Positions 8,911 through 16,054 of a stretch of 64,000 nucleotides of DNA are shown here, one piece after another. The position numbers were made by a program, and so were the translations under genes. Numbering within the stretch: position 1 is the first letter of the stretch; each line of letters opens with the position of its first letter. The notes under the pieces were generated by a model, which saw only the letters and a program-made list of their open reading frames with translations, made no database searches and was not told the origin of the DNA. Origin of the DNA: Desulfomicrobium macestii (lineage in GTDB: Bacteria; Desulfobacterota; Desulfovibrionia; Desulfovibrionales; Desulfomicrobiaceae); the NCBI RefSeq assembly GCF_014873765.1, contig NZ_JADBGG010000003.1:1-64000 (forward strand), read 5' to 3'.

Positions 8911-11313
8911 CTACCCCAACCCGCCCCTTAGCAGATCGGCATAAAGCCGAGCCTGAATATATTGGGCCAAGGCGGACACCGCGCGGTCGCAGACCGGGAA
9001 AACAGGCACGCCCTCGGCCATGAGCACGTCTCGCAAGGGATCATAAAGGCGGCCGCCGTCGATGACGCCGATAATCGGCTTGTCGCTCTGCCGGACCACT
9101 TCCGGCAGCAAGCGTGCAATGCTGCCTTCGGCGTGCAGGTCAAAAGCCGCGACATCGGTATCGGCCAGCGTGTGCATGGCCGGGGAAAGCGGGTCCAGAC
9201 CCAGAACCACGGCGTCCACACCAGTATCGGCGGCCAGGATGGCGGCAATGCGGGCGTGGGCGTCATCGTCGGCGGCGGGGTTGATGTCCAGCGGGTTGAC
9301 GATGCTGACCAGTGCGTCCAGCCGCTTCTCCCGCAACACCCCGGCGATCTCCTCCACGCTTTCCGGGGCGAATGGCGCAAGCTGCATGGAATAATCGTCG
9401 CTCTGGATGGAATCTGCCATGCCCACCGCCTCGAATCCCGCGCCGCTCACGGCCGCCAGCCGATTGCCCCGGATCTTCTTGCCGTTCAGGGTTTCAGCCA
9501 GCAGAAAAAGATCCTGAAACTGGTTGAAATTCTGGGCCACGATGGCTCCGGCCTGACGCACGCAGCTCTCGCAGACCATGAAGTCCCCGGCCAGTGAAGC
9601 GGTGTGCCCGCTGGTGGCGGACTTGCCTTCGGGTGTACGGCCCGCCTTGTAGAAGACCACCTCCTTGCCTGCCATGACCGCCTCACGCACGGCCCGGCAA
9701 AAAGCCAGTCCGTCAAGATCGCTGAAGCCTTCGGCATAGACCGCGATGACATCCACCTGATCCGAATCCTTGAAATAGCTGACCATGTCGCCAAGGGTCA
9801 GATCGGTCTGGTTCCCCATTGAAATCATGTAGGCTGGCACCAGTTCCGGGCACTGACTGCTGCGGTGCAGCATGAAGGCTCCGCTCTGACTGACCAGGGC
9901 CGCGCGGCGGTAGGGCTTGCCCCGGTCGCGGGGCAGCTTCTCCTCGGGGATGAACCAGGTGTCGTAGCGCCCGGGGCGGGAGACCACGCCCATGCAGTTG
10001 GCTCCGAGGAAAATCGGCCCGCCGTCGCCTTCCCCGTGGGCCTGATTGATCCGCGCCACCACCTGCGCGGCCCGCTCGCGGCTGTCCTCGGTCTCACCCA
10101 TGCCGCCGGGAATGAGCATGACCGCGTGGGCCGCGTCCCTGCTGATGATTTCCTCCACCAGATCAGGCACCTGAGCCGCGCCGACGGCCACGACCAAAAG
10201 ATCGAGCTTGTGCGGCAGCGCGGCCAGATCAGGCACGCACCGCACCCCGCTCTGATCCGGGACACCTTCGCGCAGGATGGTCACGTTTTCCGGGGCAAAG
10301 CCCTGGGCCAGGATGTTTTCCACAATGATGCGCCCGAAATTTCTGCGCGAAGACGAAACCCCGACAATGCCGATACGCTCCGGGTGTAGCAGCTTGTGGA
10401 TTTTGCCCACCGGCCGACATGCGGGTTGCGACTCGGGCAGGGAAAAACGACACATGCCGTCCAAGGGTACCATCAGATAATCGGTGAAGGCGAAGGGATT
10501 GACCTCCAGTTCCTCGATGATGAAGGGCGCGTCCGGATTGTCCGGCGAATAAAAATTGGCCATGGCCACGAAACTTTCAAAGCACTCGATGAGCTGCTCG
10601 TCAGTGACGATGCGGCGCTGTCCCCGGGTCAGCCCGGCCAGTTTCTTGTAGGAGATGGTCTGGCGGAAAAGTTCGAAAAATGTCTGTCCATCGGTCATGG
10701 CCGTGGACGCCGCCACAATGGCCTGCCCCTTGCGAAAGCGTTGGGCGTAAAGCTCGGTGTCGGTCCCGCCGAGCCCGGCGCTTAAAACCATGCCGAACTC
10801 CCGCGTCCGCCGCAGGCCCACGATGAGCTCATGGCCAAAGGTGTCAGAGTCGGGAGGCATAAACTGCACCTGCAGCACACCCTTCAAATCCCGGCTGATG
10901 GCGGCAACCAGAGCCTGCCCGCCAAGTCCCCGGTAGGAGGGCGGCGCGGCGTCAGGATTGCGCCCGATCCAGGCTGCATAGTTCTCGGGCACCTCATAGA
11001 GCATGCGCCGCTGAGCCGACCGAACCCCCTGCGCCGTCTTACCCACAATCCGCACCCCGCCGACCTCGGTCTTGTGCACGATGGTCGGAGAAACGATCTT
11101 GAGCACCGCCTTCTCCCCGGGAATGGCCATCAACTCCTCATCCGAAACCCGCGCCCCACGGACAAGCAAATGGGCCCGAGGAGGAGTCTCGGCGCCGGAT
11201 TTGGAGAGAAGGGAATAGACTTCGTATTCGTAAAGGAAGTTTCGGGATTCGGCGTGGGCGTGCTGAAACAGGGCCGTGATGGCCTTAAAGTCGATATAGT
11301 CGGGTGATTTCAC
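8911..11313 (-). CDS. ADP-forming acyl-CoA synthetase, fused with the ATP-grasp subunit first
   Basis: An 800-residue single-chain NDP-forming acyl-CoA synthetase (acetate-CoA ligase type), which makes ATP from acyl-CoA or activates acids reversibly. Residues about 10-290 are the ATP-grasp (beta) part with AVLKIVSPTIVHKTEVGGV. About 310-440 is the CoA-binding Rossmann part (IGIVGVSSSRRNFG), and the rest is the succinyl-CoA-ligase-like part with SATSGHTASLAG, whose His is expected to be phosphorylated. The order beta then alpha is the reverse of many fused enzymes. It converges on the broken four-helix-bundle gene with only 5 bases between stops. Substrate not determinable. Confidence 0.85.
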   Translation of the reverse strand: MKSPDYIDFKAITALFQHAHAESRNFLYEYEVYSLLSKSGAETPPRAHLLVRGARVSDEELMAIPGEKAVLKIVSPTIVHKTEVGGVRIVGKTAQGVRSAQRRMLYEVPENYAAWIGRNPDAAPPSYRGLGGQALVAAISRDLKGVLQVQFMPPDSDTFGHELIVGLRRTREFGMVLSAGLGGTDTELYAQRFRKGQAIVAASTAMTDGQTFFELFRQTISYKKLAGLTRGQRRIVTDEQLIECFESFVAMANFYSPDNPDAPFIIEELEVNPFAFTDYLMVPLDGMCRFSLPESQPACRPVGKIHKLLHPERIGIVGVSSSRRNFGRIIVENILAQGFAPENVTILREGVPDQSGVRCVPDLAALPHKLDLLVVAVGAAQVPDLVEEIISRDAAHAVMLIPGGMGETEDSRERAAQVVARINQAHGEGDGGPIFLGANCMGVVSRPGRYDTWFIPEEKLPRDRGKPYRRAALVSQSGAFMLHRSSQCPELVPAYMISMGNQTDLTLGDMVSYFKDSDQVDVIAVYAEGFSDLDGLAFCRAVREAVMAGKEVVFYKAGRTPEGKSATSGHTASLAGDFMVCESCVRQAGAIVAQNFNQFQDLFLLAETLNGKKIRGNRLAAVSGAGFEAVGMADSIQSDDYSMQLAPFAPESVEEIAGVLREKRLDALVSIVNPLDINPAADDDAHARIAAILAADTGVDAVVLGLDPLSPAMHTLADTDVAAFDLHAEGSIARLLPEVVRQSDKPIIGVIDGGRLYDPLRDVLMAEGVPVFPVCDRAVSALAQYIQARLYADLLRGGLG

Positions 11314-11361
11314 GGGCGCTCCTTGGAGGGGATGATGCAGCGCATCATGCCCGGAGCAAGA

Positions 11362-11859
11362 TTATCGATCAAGGGCGGACTTAAGATCTTTCAGAAGTAA
11401 AAAAAGATGATACGGGTCCGTCATGCTCGGCTCGAAATCCCAGGAAGCATACCATTCCCGGGCCTGTGCGTCCTTGGCATGCACAAGAACCGCCCTGATC
11501 CCCGCGATGTCCGCTGCCTGCAGCGTTCGCAGCAATGCATTTTTGAGAAGCGCCCGTCCCAGACCGTTACGCTGATACTCCACATCCACCGCCAGCCTGG
11601 CCAGAATCATGACCGGCACGGGGTGTCGGGCCAGCCCTTTGGCAACCCGGCACGGTGCATCCGCAGGTGATACGCTCCCAACGGCAAGGGAATAGAAGCC
11701 GGCCACGCGCCCCTTTGCAATGCTAACGTAGGTCTGGGCACAGCTGGCCTTCTGATTCATCAGCGCAAACCGCTGCAGAAACTGATTCAGCGCAGGCTGA
11801 CCACAGTCGAACCCGTCGAGATCGTCACCGGCTTGGAGCTTGCGCACTGGTTCGAACAT
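11362..11859 (-). CDS. GNAT-family toxin, TacT-like (type II toxin-antitoxin)
   Basis: A 165-residue GNAT acetyltransferase. In the TacT family such proteins acetylate the amino group of charged tRNA and stop translation. Visible features are the acetyl-CoA loop QRNGLGRALL after the LARLAVDVEY strand, and a C-terminal YASWDFEP with the Tyr used by this family. The ATG overlaps the antitoxin stop by one base (TGATG), the usual toxin-antitoxin coupling. The family of the upstream DUF1778 gene and its operators support a TA role rather than a metabolic acetyltransferase. Confidence 0.85.
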   Translation of the reverse strand: MFEPVRKLQAGDDLDGFDCGQPALNQFLQRFALMNQKASCAQTYVSIAKGRVAGFYSLAVGSVSPADAPCRVAKGLARHPVPVMILARLAVDVEYQRNGLGRALLKNALLRTLQAADIAGIRAVLVHAKDAQAREWYASWDFEPSMTDPYHLFLLLKDLKSALDR

Positions 11860-12137
11860 CAGTCAAGCACTCCGAATTCGGTAATGAGCCTGCGAAGTCG
11901 AGCCTTGGCTTGAACCGGTCTGTCGAGAGCCTGCTCGAAGGCTTCCCACTGAACCTCATCAAGCACGAAATGGCGGCGATCGGAAAGAGCCTGGTTTGCA
12001 GCATTGATACCTGCGTCCAACAAAAATTCGCTGACGCTCTTATGACTGGCGTGTGCGGCTTCCTGCAGCAGTTGCTTCACAGAAATACTGGCCCGCACAT
12101 CGATCCTTTCGGTTTTGGACAATGTCGTGGTTGCCAT
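11859..12137 (-). CDS. DUF1778 antitoxin, TacA-like ribbon-helix-helix
   Basis: A 92-residue antitoxin. The N-terminal half (ERIDVRASISVKQLLQEAA) is a ribbon-helix-helix DNA-binding fold, and the C-terminal helix (WEAFEQALDRPVQ) matches the toxin-neutralising segment of TacA proteins. A strong GGAGG lies just upstream of the ATG. First gene of the TA operon. The promoter upstream is packed with an 11-bp repeat, pointing to repression by the TacA-TacT complex. Confidence 0.88.
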   Translation of the reverse strand: MATTTLSKTERIDVRASISVKQLLQEAAHASHKSVSEFLLDAGINAANQALSDRRHFVLDEVQWEAFEQALDRPVQAKARLRRLITEFGVLD

Positions 12138-12158
12138 AACCCCTCCTTAGTTCCTCTC

Positions 12159-12195
12159 TCTATAACGTCATGACAACGTCATGACAATACGTGAC
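12159..12195 (-). promoter_or_regulatory. TA operon promoter overlapped by 11-bp tandem operators
   Basis: On the minus strand TTGTCA (12187-12182) and TATAGA (12164-12159) are spaced 17 bases apart. The same stretch contains AACGTCATGAC twice in tandem (12164-12174, 12175-12185) and a third degenerate copy (AATACGTGAC, 12186-12195). Each full copy holds the 8-bp palindrome GTCATGAC. One helical turn between copies is what cooperative ribbon-helix-helix dimers need, so binding would cover both -10 and -35 boxes. Confidence 0.75.
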
Positions 12196-12209
12196 CGCAA
12201 AAAAGCCAT

Positions 12210-12233
12210 AAGGGGTCAAGTCTTCTTTTGACT
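12210..12233 (+). repeat. Left inverted repeat of the RAYT unit
   Basis: 24-bp sequence, perfectly complementary to 13229-13252. It contains GTCAAGTCTTCTTTTGAC, which itself has GTCAA...TTGAC half-sites able to form a small hairpin, as REP-type transposase substrates do. Confidence 0.8.
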
Positions 12234-12262
12234 AAACTATCCCAAGCTGGCACTTTGCTCCC

Positions 12263-13246
12263 ATGGCACGACCACTAAGAATCGATTTTAACGGCGCATG
12301 GCATCATGTCATGAACCGGGGACGGCAGCGGGAGAACATTTTCCGCGACGCCCAAGACTACAAGACATTTACCGACCTGCTCAAAAGCATATCGGAGATG
12401 TTCCGGATGAACGTCGCAGCTTATTGCCTGATGTCCAACCACTACCATATTCTGGTCCAGTCTTCCGAGGGCAACTTGGCGCGCGCCATGCGGCATCTCG
12501 GCGGCGTATACACGCAGTGGTTCAATCGGCGTTACGGTCTGGACGGGCAGCTTTTCAAAGGCAGATACAAGGCGATCTTGATCGGCGAAGACGAATATCT
12601 TCAAGGATTAATCCGGTACATCCACCACAATCCTTTGAAGGCCGGGTTGACCAAGTCACTGTCGGAATATCCCTGGAGCAGCCACGTTGGCTATCTCCGG
12701 CGTGGGGACGCATGGAAATGGCTGCATACCGAGACGCTGCTTTCGCAATTCTCCGACGATCCGGCCAAGGCGCGCGCCGAATATCGTCGCTTCATGGCCC
12801 GGGACGAAGACGAGGAGATCGAAAGGATTTTCTCCCTTAAGAAATTGCCCGCGATTCTAGGGAATTCGGACTTCGTCCAGACCATCAAAGACCGTTTTTT
12901 CGTAGCCAAGCTCAGCCCCGAAGTCCCGGAATCAAAGCAACTTGCGCCGGTCACAGTGGAGGCGATCAAAAAGGTCGTCTGCGAAGCCCATGGCGTCACC
13001 GAAAACGTCCTGGCCTCGTCAGTGCGAGGAGTCAATAACGATCCCCGTGACATCTCCATATATCTCTCCAGAATCCTCAAGGGAGACAGCCTGAAACAAA
13101 TCGGGGAGCACTTCAAAATCGAGAAGTACAGCACCGTCGCCAGCGCCATCGCACGAGTGAAAAGGAAGGTTGATACAGATAAAAAAGAGGCTGAAAGAAT
13201 TGAGAATATCATCAGGAGAATTAATAAAAGTCAAAAGAAGACTTGA
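12263..13246 (+). CDS. REP-associated tyrosine transposase (RAYT, Y1/HUH family) with DnaA-like C-terminal domain
   Basis: A 327-residue single-strand DNA transposase. The N-terminal Y1 domain has the HUH motif in SNHYHILVQS, the GxWHHVMNRG opening strand, and the Tyr in VYTQWFNRRYG expected to carry the covalent DNA link. The region about 230-310 (KVVCEAHGV...ISIYLSRIL...KQIGEHF...STVASAI) resembles the DnaA domain IV helix-turn-helix found in a RAYT subgroup. Such enzymes act on REP palindromes; REP-like repeats occur in this window at 13893 and 18245-18987. The last six codons and stop lie inside the right inverted repeat. Confidence 0.88.
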   Translation: MARPLRIDFNGAWHHVMNRGRQRENIFRDAQDYKTFTDLLKSISEMFRMNVAAYCLMSNHYHILVQSSEGNLARAMRHLGGVYTQWFNRRYGLDGQLFKGRYKAILIGEDEYLQGLIRYIHHNPLKAGLTKSLSEYPWSSHVGYLRRGDAWKWLHTETLLSQFSDDPAKARAEYRRFMARDEDEEIERIFSLKKLPAILGNSDFVQTIKDRFFVAKLSPEVPESKQLAPVTVEAIKKVVCEAHGVTENVLASSVRGVNNDPRDISIYLSRILKGDSLKQIGEHFKIEKYSTVASAIARVKRKVDTDKKEAERIENIIRRINKSQKKT

Positions 13247-13252
13247 CCCCTT
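13229..13252 (-). repeat. Right inverted repeat of the RAYT unit
   Basis: Perfect 24-bp inverted copy of 12210-12233. It overlaps the 3' end of the transposase gene, whose stop is 13244-13246. Confidence 0.8.
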
Positions 13253-13276
13253 TTCTTCGGGATAGCCAAACGCGAG

Positions 13277-13302
13277 AAACCCTCGTCAATTGACGAGGGT
13301 TT
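13277..13302. terminator. 26-bp perfect palindrome, probable bidirectional terminator
   Basis: AAACCCTCGTCAATTGACGAGGGTTT is perfectly self-complementary. It lies between the ends of the converging transposase and pilA genes. The stem is strong, but the T tracts are only three bases on each strand, with a seven-A run beyond it on the plus strand. It could end both transcripts weakly, or be a protein-binding palindrome. Confidence 0.55.
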
Positions 13303-13335
13303 AAAAAAAGACTTTGTCATGAAAATAATTTCGAA

Positions 13336-13713
13336 CTAATTAATCGTACAATTTGCTCTTTGGTCTACAAGTGCAGGAGTAGCCGTAAATCCGCCATATT
13401 GCCCAGTACCTACTCGGCCGGCGACAAAGTCAATTTCGCCTGTATCTTCATCAATTGATACTTCTGTTGCGTTAAGGCCATTACCCGCAAGATCACTGCA
13501 ATTAAACGCTTGTACAGCAGAATTATTTGCAAACTGTGCAGCCATCTCATTCATACAATTCCGCAAATCAGAGTTACAACCCTGTACAGCCGCATTTTTC
13601 TTATACTTCGTAAACTGCGGAATCGCGATCGCTGCCAAAATACCGATGATCGCCACAACGATCAAAAGTTCGACTAGGGTGAAGCCTTTTTCATTCTTTC
13701 TGAACCGGTTCAT
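13336..13713 (-). CDS. pilA: Type IV pilin, major-pilin-like
   Basis: A 125-residue type IVa prepilin. After a short charged leader, MNRFRKNEKG, the prepilin peptidase would cut before the N-methylated Phe of FTLVELLIVVAIIGILAAIAIPQ; Glu+5 is present. The C-terminal part has four cysteines (QGCNSDLRNCMNE, FNCSD, ANCTIN) able to form disulfides. GGAGG 6-7 bases upstream fixes the start at 13713. It stands alone; the matching prepilin peptidase gene is at 36632-37414. Confidence 0.93.
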   Translation of the reverse strand: MNRFRKNEKGFTLVELLIVVAIIGILAAIAIPQFTKYKKNAAVQGCNSDLRNCMNEMAAQFANNSAVQAFNCSDLAGNGLNATEVSIDEDTGEIDFVAGRVGTGQYGGFTATPALVDQRANCTIN

Positions 13714-13763
13714 ACAATCCTCCAATAAAGTTGGGTTGAGATATCCATGCTTGTAATGGGCTA

Positions 13764-13782
13764 CTATCATTATCCGTGCCAA
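13764..13782 (-). promoter_or_regulatory. Possible sigma54 promoter of pilA
   Basis: The minus strand reads TTGGCACGGATAATGATAG, a good -24 element (TGGCACG) with GG-N10-GA instead of GG-N10-GC at -12. Many pilA genes depend on sigma54 and PilR, which makes this site plausible, but the -12 mismatch is at an important base. Confidence 0.35.
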
Positions 13783-13892
13783 GGTGTCATTTCTTTTGTT
13801 TTGGGTTGGGCGGCGGTCTGGCGCAGAGTTAATCCTGCGGGGCGGGCCATGTTGGGTTTTGGCGGGAAACTCTTTTTTTTCATGATGTTGGG

Positions 13893-13925
13893 AAAGGCAT
13901 GGATCCCCGCCTTCGCGGGGATGAC
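13893..13925. repeat. REP-like palindromic repeat
   Basis: AAAGGCATGGATCCCCGCC followed by TTCGCGGGGATGAC forms a GC-rich hairpin. It belongs to the same family as the copies at 18245-18575 and 18952-18987. Such repeats are extragenic in many proteobacteria and are RAYT substrates in studied cases. The rest of the 13783-14212 gap holds a 17-bp palindrome and the promoter region of the next gene. Confidence 0.75.
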
Positions 13926-14019
13926 CGAGGTGTGGCGGGAGGATTTTTTTTTGCGAAGGGATCTCTGTGTGCTTTCCTGGTCGCCGGAACAGGCAAACTG
14001 ATGCGAATTCATGGTAGGG

Positions 14020-14036
14020 CTGACAAAATTTGTCAG
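14020..14036. promoter_or_regulatory. 17-bp palindrome, candidate operator upstream of the Bax-inhibitor-like gene
   Basis: CTGACAAA-A-TTTGTCAG is a perfect 8+1+8 palindrome without a T tract, so more like a dimeric regulator site than a terminator. Forty bases further on is a promoter-like TTGACT (14072-14077), 16 bases, TAAATC (14094-14099). The regulator is unknown. Confidence 0.4.
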
Positions 14037-14212
14037 TTCAAACCCATTTTTGGGCCCACGAGCGCCAATCCTTGACTTGCGCCCCAGATGACCTAAATCA
14101 GAAGGGCTGATTTCTGGCATCGGGCCGAGCAGGTCGAAGCACTTTTTTGAAGCTCTGGATACTTGCGAGGCTGTCGGAATTCATCCAAAAACAACCATAA
14201 TGAGGAGGAACA

Positions 14213-14917
14213 ATGAACTTCCAGACTGTTTCCCAGACCCGCACCGATGTGCAGGCAACGAACCTTTTCCTGCGCGGGGTCTACAATTGGATGAGCCTGG
14301 GCCTGGGGCTGACCGCTGTGGTCGCCTACGCCGTGGCCACCACGCCCGCCATCGCGCAAGTCATCTTTGCCAATCCCATAATTTTCTGGGGCCTGATCAT
14401 CGCCCAGTTCGGCCTGGTGCTGGCCATATCCGGGGGCGTTCATCGCATGTCCGCCGGAACCGCCACGGGACTTTTTCTGCTGTACAGCGCCTTGACCGGC
14501 GCCACGCTGTCGTCCATCCTGCTGGTCTACACGGCGGCCTCCATCTTCAAGGCCTTCATCGTCTGCACCGGCATGTTCGCGGCCATGAGCGTCTACGGCG
14601 CCACTACCAAGAAGGACCTGACCGGCTGGGGCAGCTTCTTATTCATGGGGCTCATCGGCATCATCATCGCCTCCATCGTGAACATCTTCATGGCCAGCTC
14701 CGCCCTTGATTTCGTCATCAGCGGCATTGGCGTGCTCATCTTCACCGGCCTGACCGCCTACGACACCCAGAAGCTTAAAGTCATGGGCGAGTCCGCGCCC
14801 ATGGACGATACCGTGGCCGTCCGTCGCGGCACCATCCTCGGCGCGCTGACCCTTTACCTGGACTTTATCAATCTGTTTCTCTTTTTGCTGCGATTCTTCG
14901 GATCTTCCCGAAACTAA
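14213..14917 (+). CDS. Bax inhibitor-1/YccA family membrane protein
   Basis: A 234-residue inner-membrane protein with about seven membrane helices between residues 25 and 230. It matches the BI-1/YccA group, which includes calcium-leak channels and the FtsH modulator YccA. The conserved acidic residues are in LTAYDTQKLK and in the last helix LYLDFINLFLFLLRFFG. GAGGAGG just upstream supports the start. It is a single gene with its own terminator. Confidence 0.9.
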   Translation: MNFQTVSQTRTDVQATNLFLRGVYNWMSLGLGLTAVVAYAVATTPAIAQVIFANPIIFWGLIIAQFGLVLAISGGVHRMSAGTATGLFLLYSALTGATLSSILLVYTAASIFKAFIVCTGMFAAMSVYGATTKKDLTGWGSFLFMGLIGIIIASIVNIFMASSALDFVISGIGVLIFTGLTAYDTQKLKVMGESAPMDDTVAVRRGTILGALTLYLDFINLFLFLLRFFGSSRN

Positions 14918-14922
14918 TCCAG

Positions 14923-14952
14923 GGGCGGCTGCTAGCCGCCCTTTTCCTTTTT
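14923..14952 (+). terminator. Intrinsic terminator after the BI-1 gene
   Basis: Stem GGGCGGCT / AGCCGCCC with a three-base loop (14923-14941), followed by TTTTCCTTTTT. Six bases after the stop codon. lpxK begins 14 bases later. Confidence 0.8.
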
Positions 14953-14965
14953 CGGCGCCCATACC

Positions 14966-16054
14966 ATGACTCCTGACCGCATCTCTCGTCTGCAAAGCCA
15001 GTTCCCACACATACTGGGCCCCTTAAGCAAGGCCTACGCCCGGCTCATGCGCCTGCGCGCCAGGCTCTACGCCTCAGGCAAACGCGTGTCCTGGCGGCCC
15101 CCGGCTCCCTGCATCAGCGTGGGCAACATCTCCTGGGGAGGCACGGGCAAGACACCGGTCGTATCCTGGCTGCTGGACTGGGCCCGTGACGAGGGGCTCC
15201 GCCCCACGGTGCTGACTCGCGGCTACGGCGGCAAACCGCCGCACCTGCCCTATGCGGTCCAACTTTTGAGTCCGCCTCACGAGGCGGGTGACGAACCGCT
15301 GCTGCTCAAACGCACGCACCCCCAGGCCCAAATCCTGGTCGATCCCAACCGCGTCCGGGCGGGCAAGATCGCGGCCAGAAAAATGGCCGATCTCTTTGTC
15401 CTCGACGACGGGTACCAGCACCTGCGCATCCAGCGCGACCTGAACCTGTGCCTCCTGTGCCCGCGCGATCTGGATGAGGAATGGAACCGGGTCATCCCCG
15501 CCGGATCATGGCGCGAGGACACCTCGGCCCTAGCCAGGGCCGATGCGTTTCTGATCAACACCATGTTCGACGATGACGGGTGCCTTGAGACCATCGCCCA
15601 CATCAAGCTGGCGATCCTGGGCAAGCCCATCTTCTTTTTTCGGGTCACCGCCCGGGGCGTGGCCAACGCCTTGACCGGCGAGACACAGGACACGCTGGAC
15701 GGCCAGCGCTTTATGCTCGTCACGGCCATCGCCAATCCGGACAAAGTGTGTCAGACTTGCAAGACCGATCTCGGAGAAAAGCCGGTCCGTCACCTGATCT
15801 ATCCCGATCATCACCCCTTTGGCATCTCCGACTGGCAGGCCATTGTCGCGGCCGCCGAACGCAACAACTGCGCGCACATCGTCTGCACGCCCAAGGACGC
15901 CGTCAAACTGGCGCCCTTTGCCGATGAACGGCTGTGGACTCCGCAGCTGACGACATCCTTTTCAACCGCTGGCCCTCTGTCGTTTCGCGACTGGCTCGGC
16001 GATCGTTTTCACAACCTACCATGGACTTTACATGCCCCCGAAAAAGCAAGCTAA
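14966..16054 (+). CDS. lpxK: Tetraacyldisaccharide 4'-kinase
   Basis: A 362-residue inner-membrane-associated kinase that adds the 4'-phosphate to the lipid A precursor, so the organism makes lipid A. The Walker A region ISVGNISWGGTGKTP is at residues 50-64, followed by the LTRGYGG motif and the catalytic-base segment FVLDDGYQHLRIQRD. The C-terminal CTPKDAVKL is typical of LpxK. No clear Shine-Dalgarno precedes the ATG. It overlaps the next gene (rnr) by 23 bases. Confidence 0.95.
   Translation: MTPDRISRLQSQFPHILGPLSKAYARLMRLRARLYASGKRVSWRPPAPCISVGNISWGGTGKTPVVSWLLDWARDEGLRPTVLTRGYGGKPPHLPYAVQLLSPPHEAGDEPLLLKRTHPQAQILVDPNRVRAGKIAARKMADLFVLDDGYQHLRIQRDLNLCLLCPRDLDEEWNRVIPAGSWREDTSALARADAFLINTMFDDDGCLETIAHIKLAILGKPIFFFRVTARGVANALTGETQDTLDGQRFMLVTAIANPDKVCQTCKTDLGEKPVRHLIYPDHHPFGISDWQAIVAAAERNNCAHIVCTPKDAVKLAPFADERLWTPQLTTSFSTAGPLSFRDWLGDRFHNLPWTLHAPEKAS

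Larger units (their letters stand above)
12210..13252. mobile_element. RAYT unit bounded by a perfect 24-bp inverted repeat
   Basis: The transposase gene is enclosed by inverted copies of one 24-bp sequence: left 12210-12233 (begins AAGGGGTCAAG, ends CTTTTGACT) and right 13229-13252. The match is perfect and stops exactly at both ends. No target duplication is evident. The left copy starts 15 bases beyond the TA operators. The right copy contains the last codons and stop of the transposase. This looks like a self-contained HUH-transposase unit, though the ends are repeats rather than a proven cut site. Confidence 0.75.
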
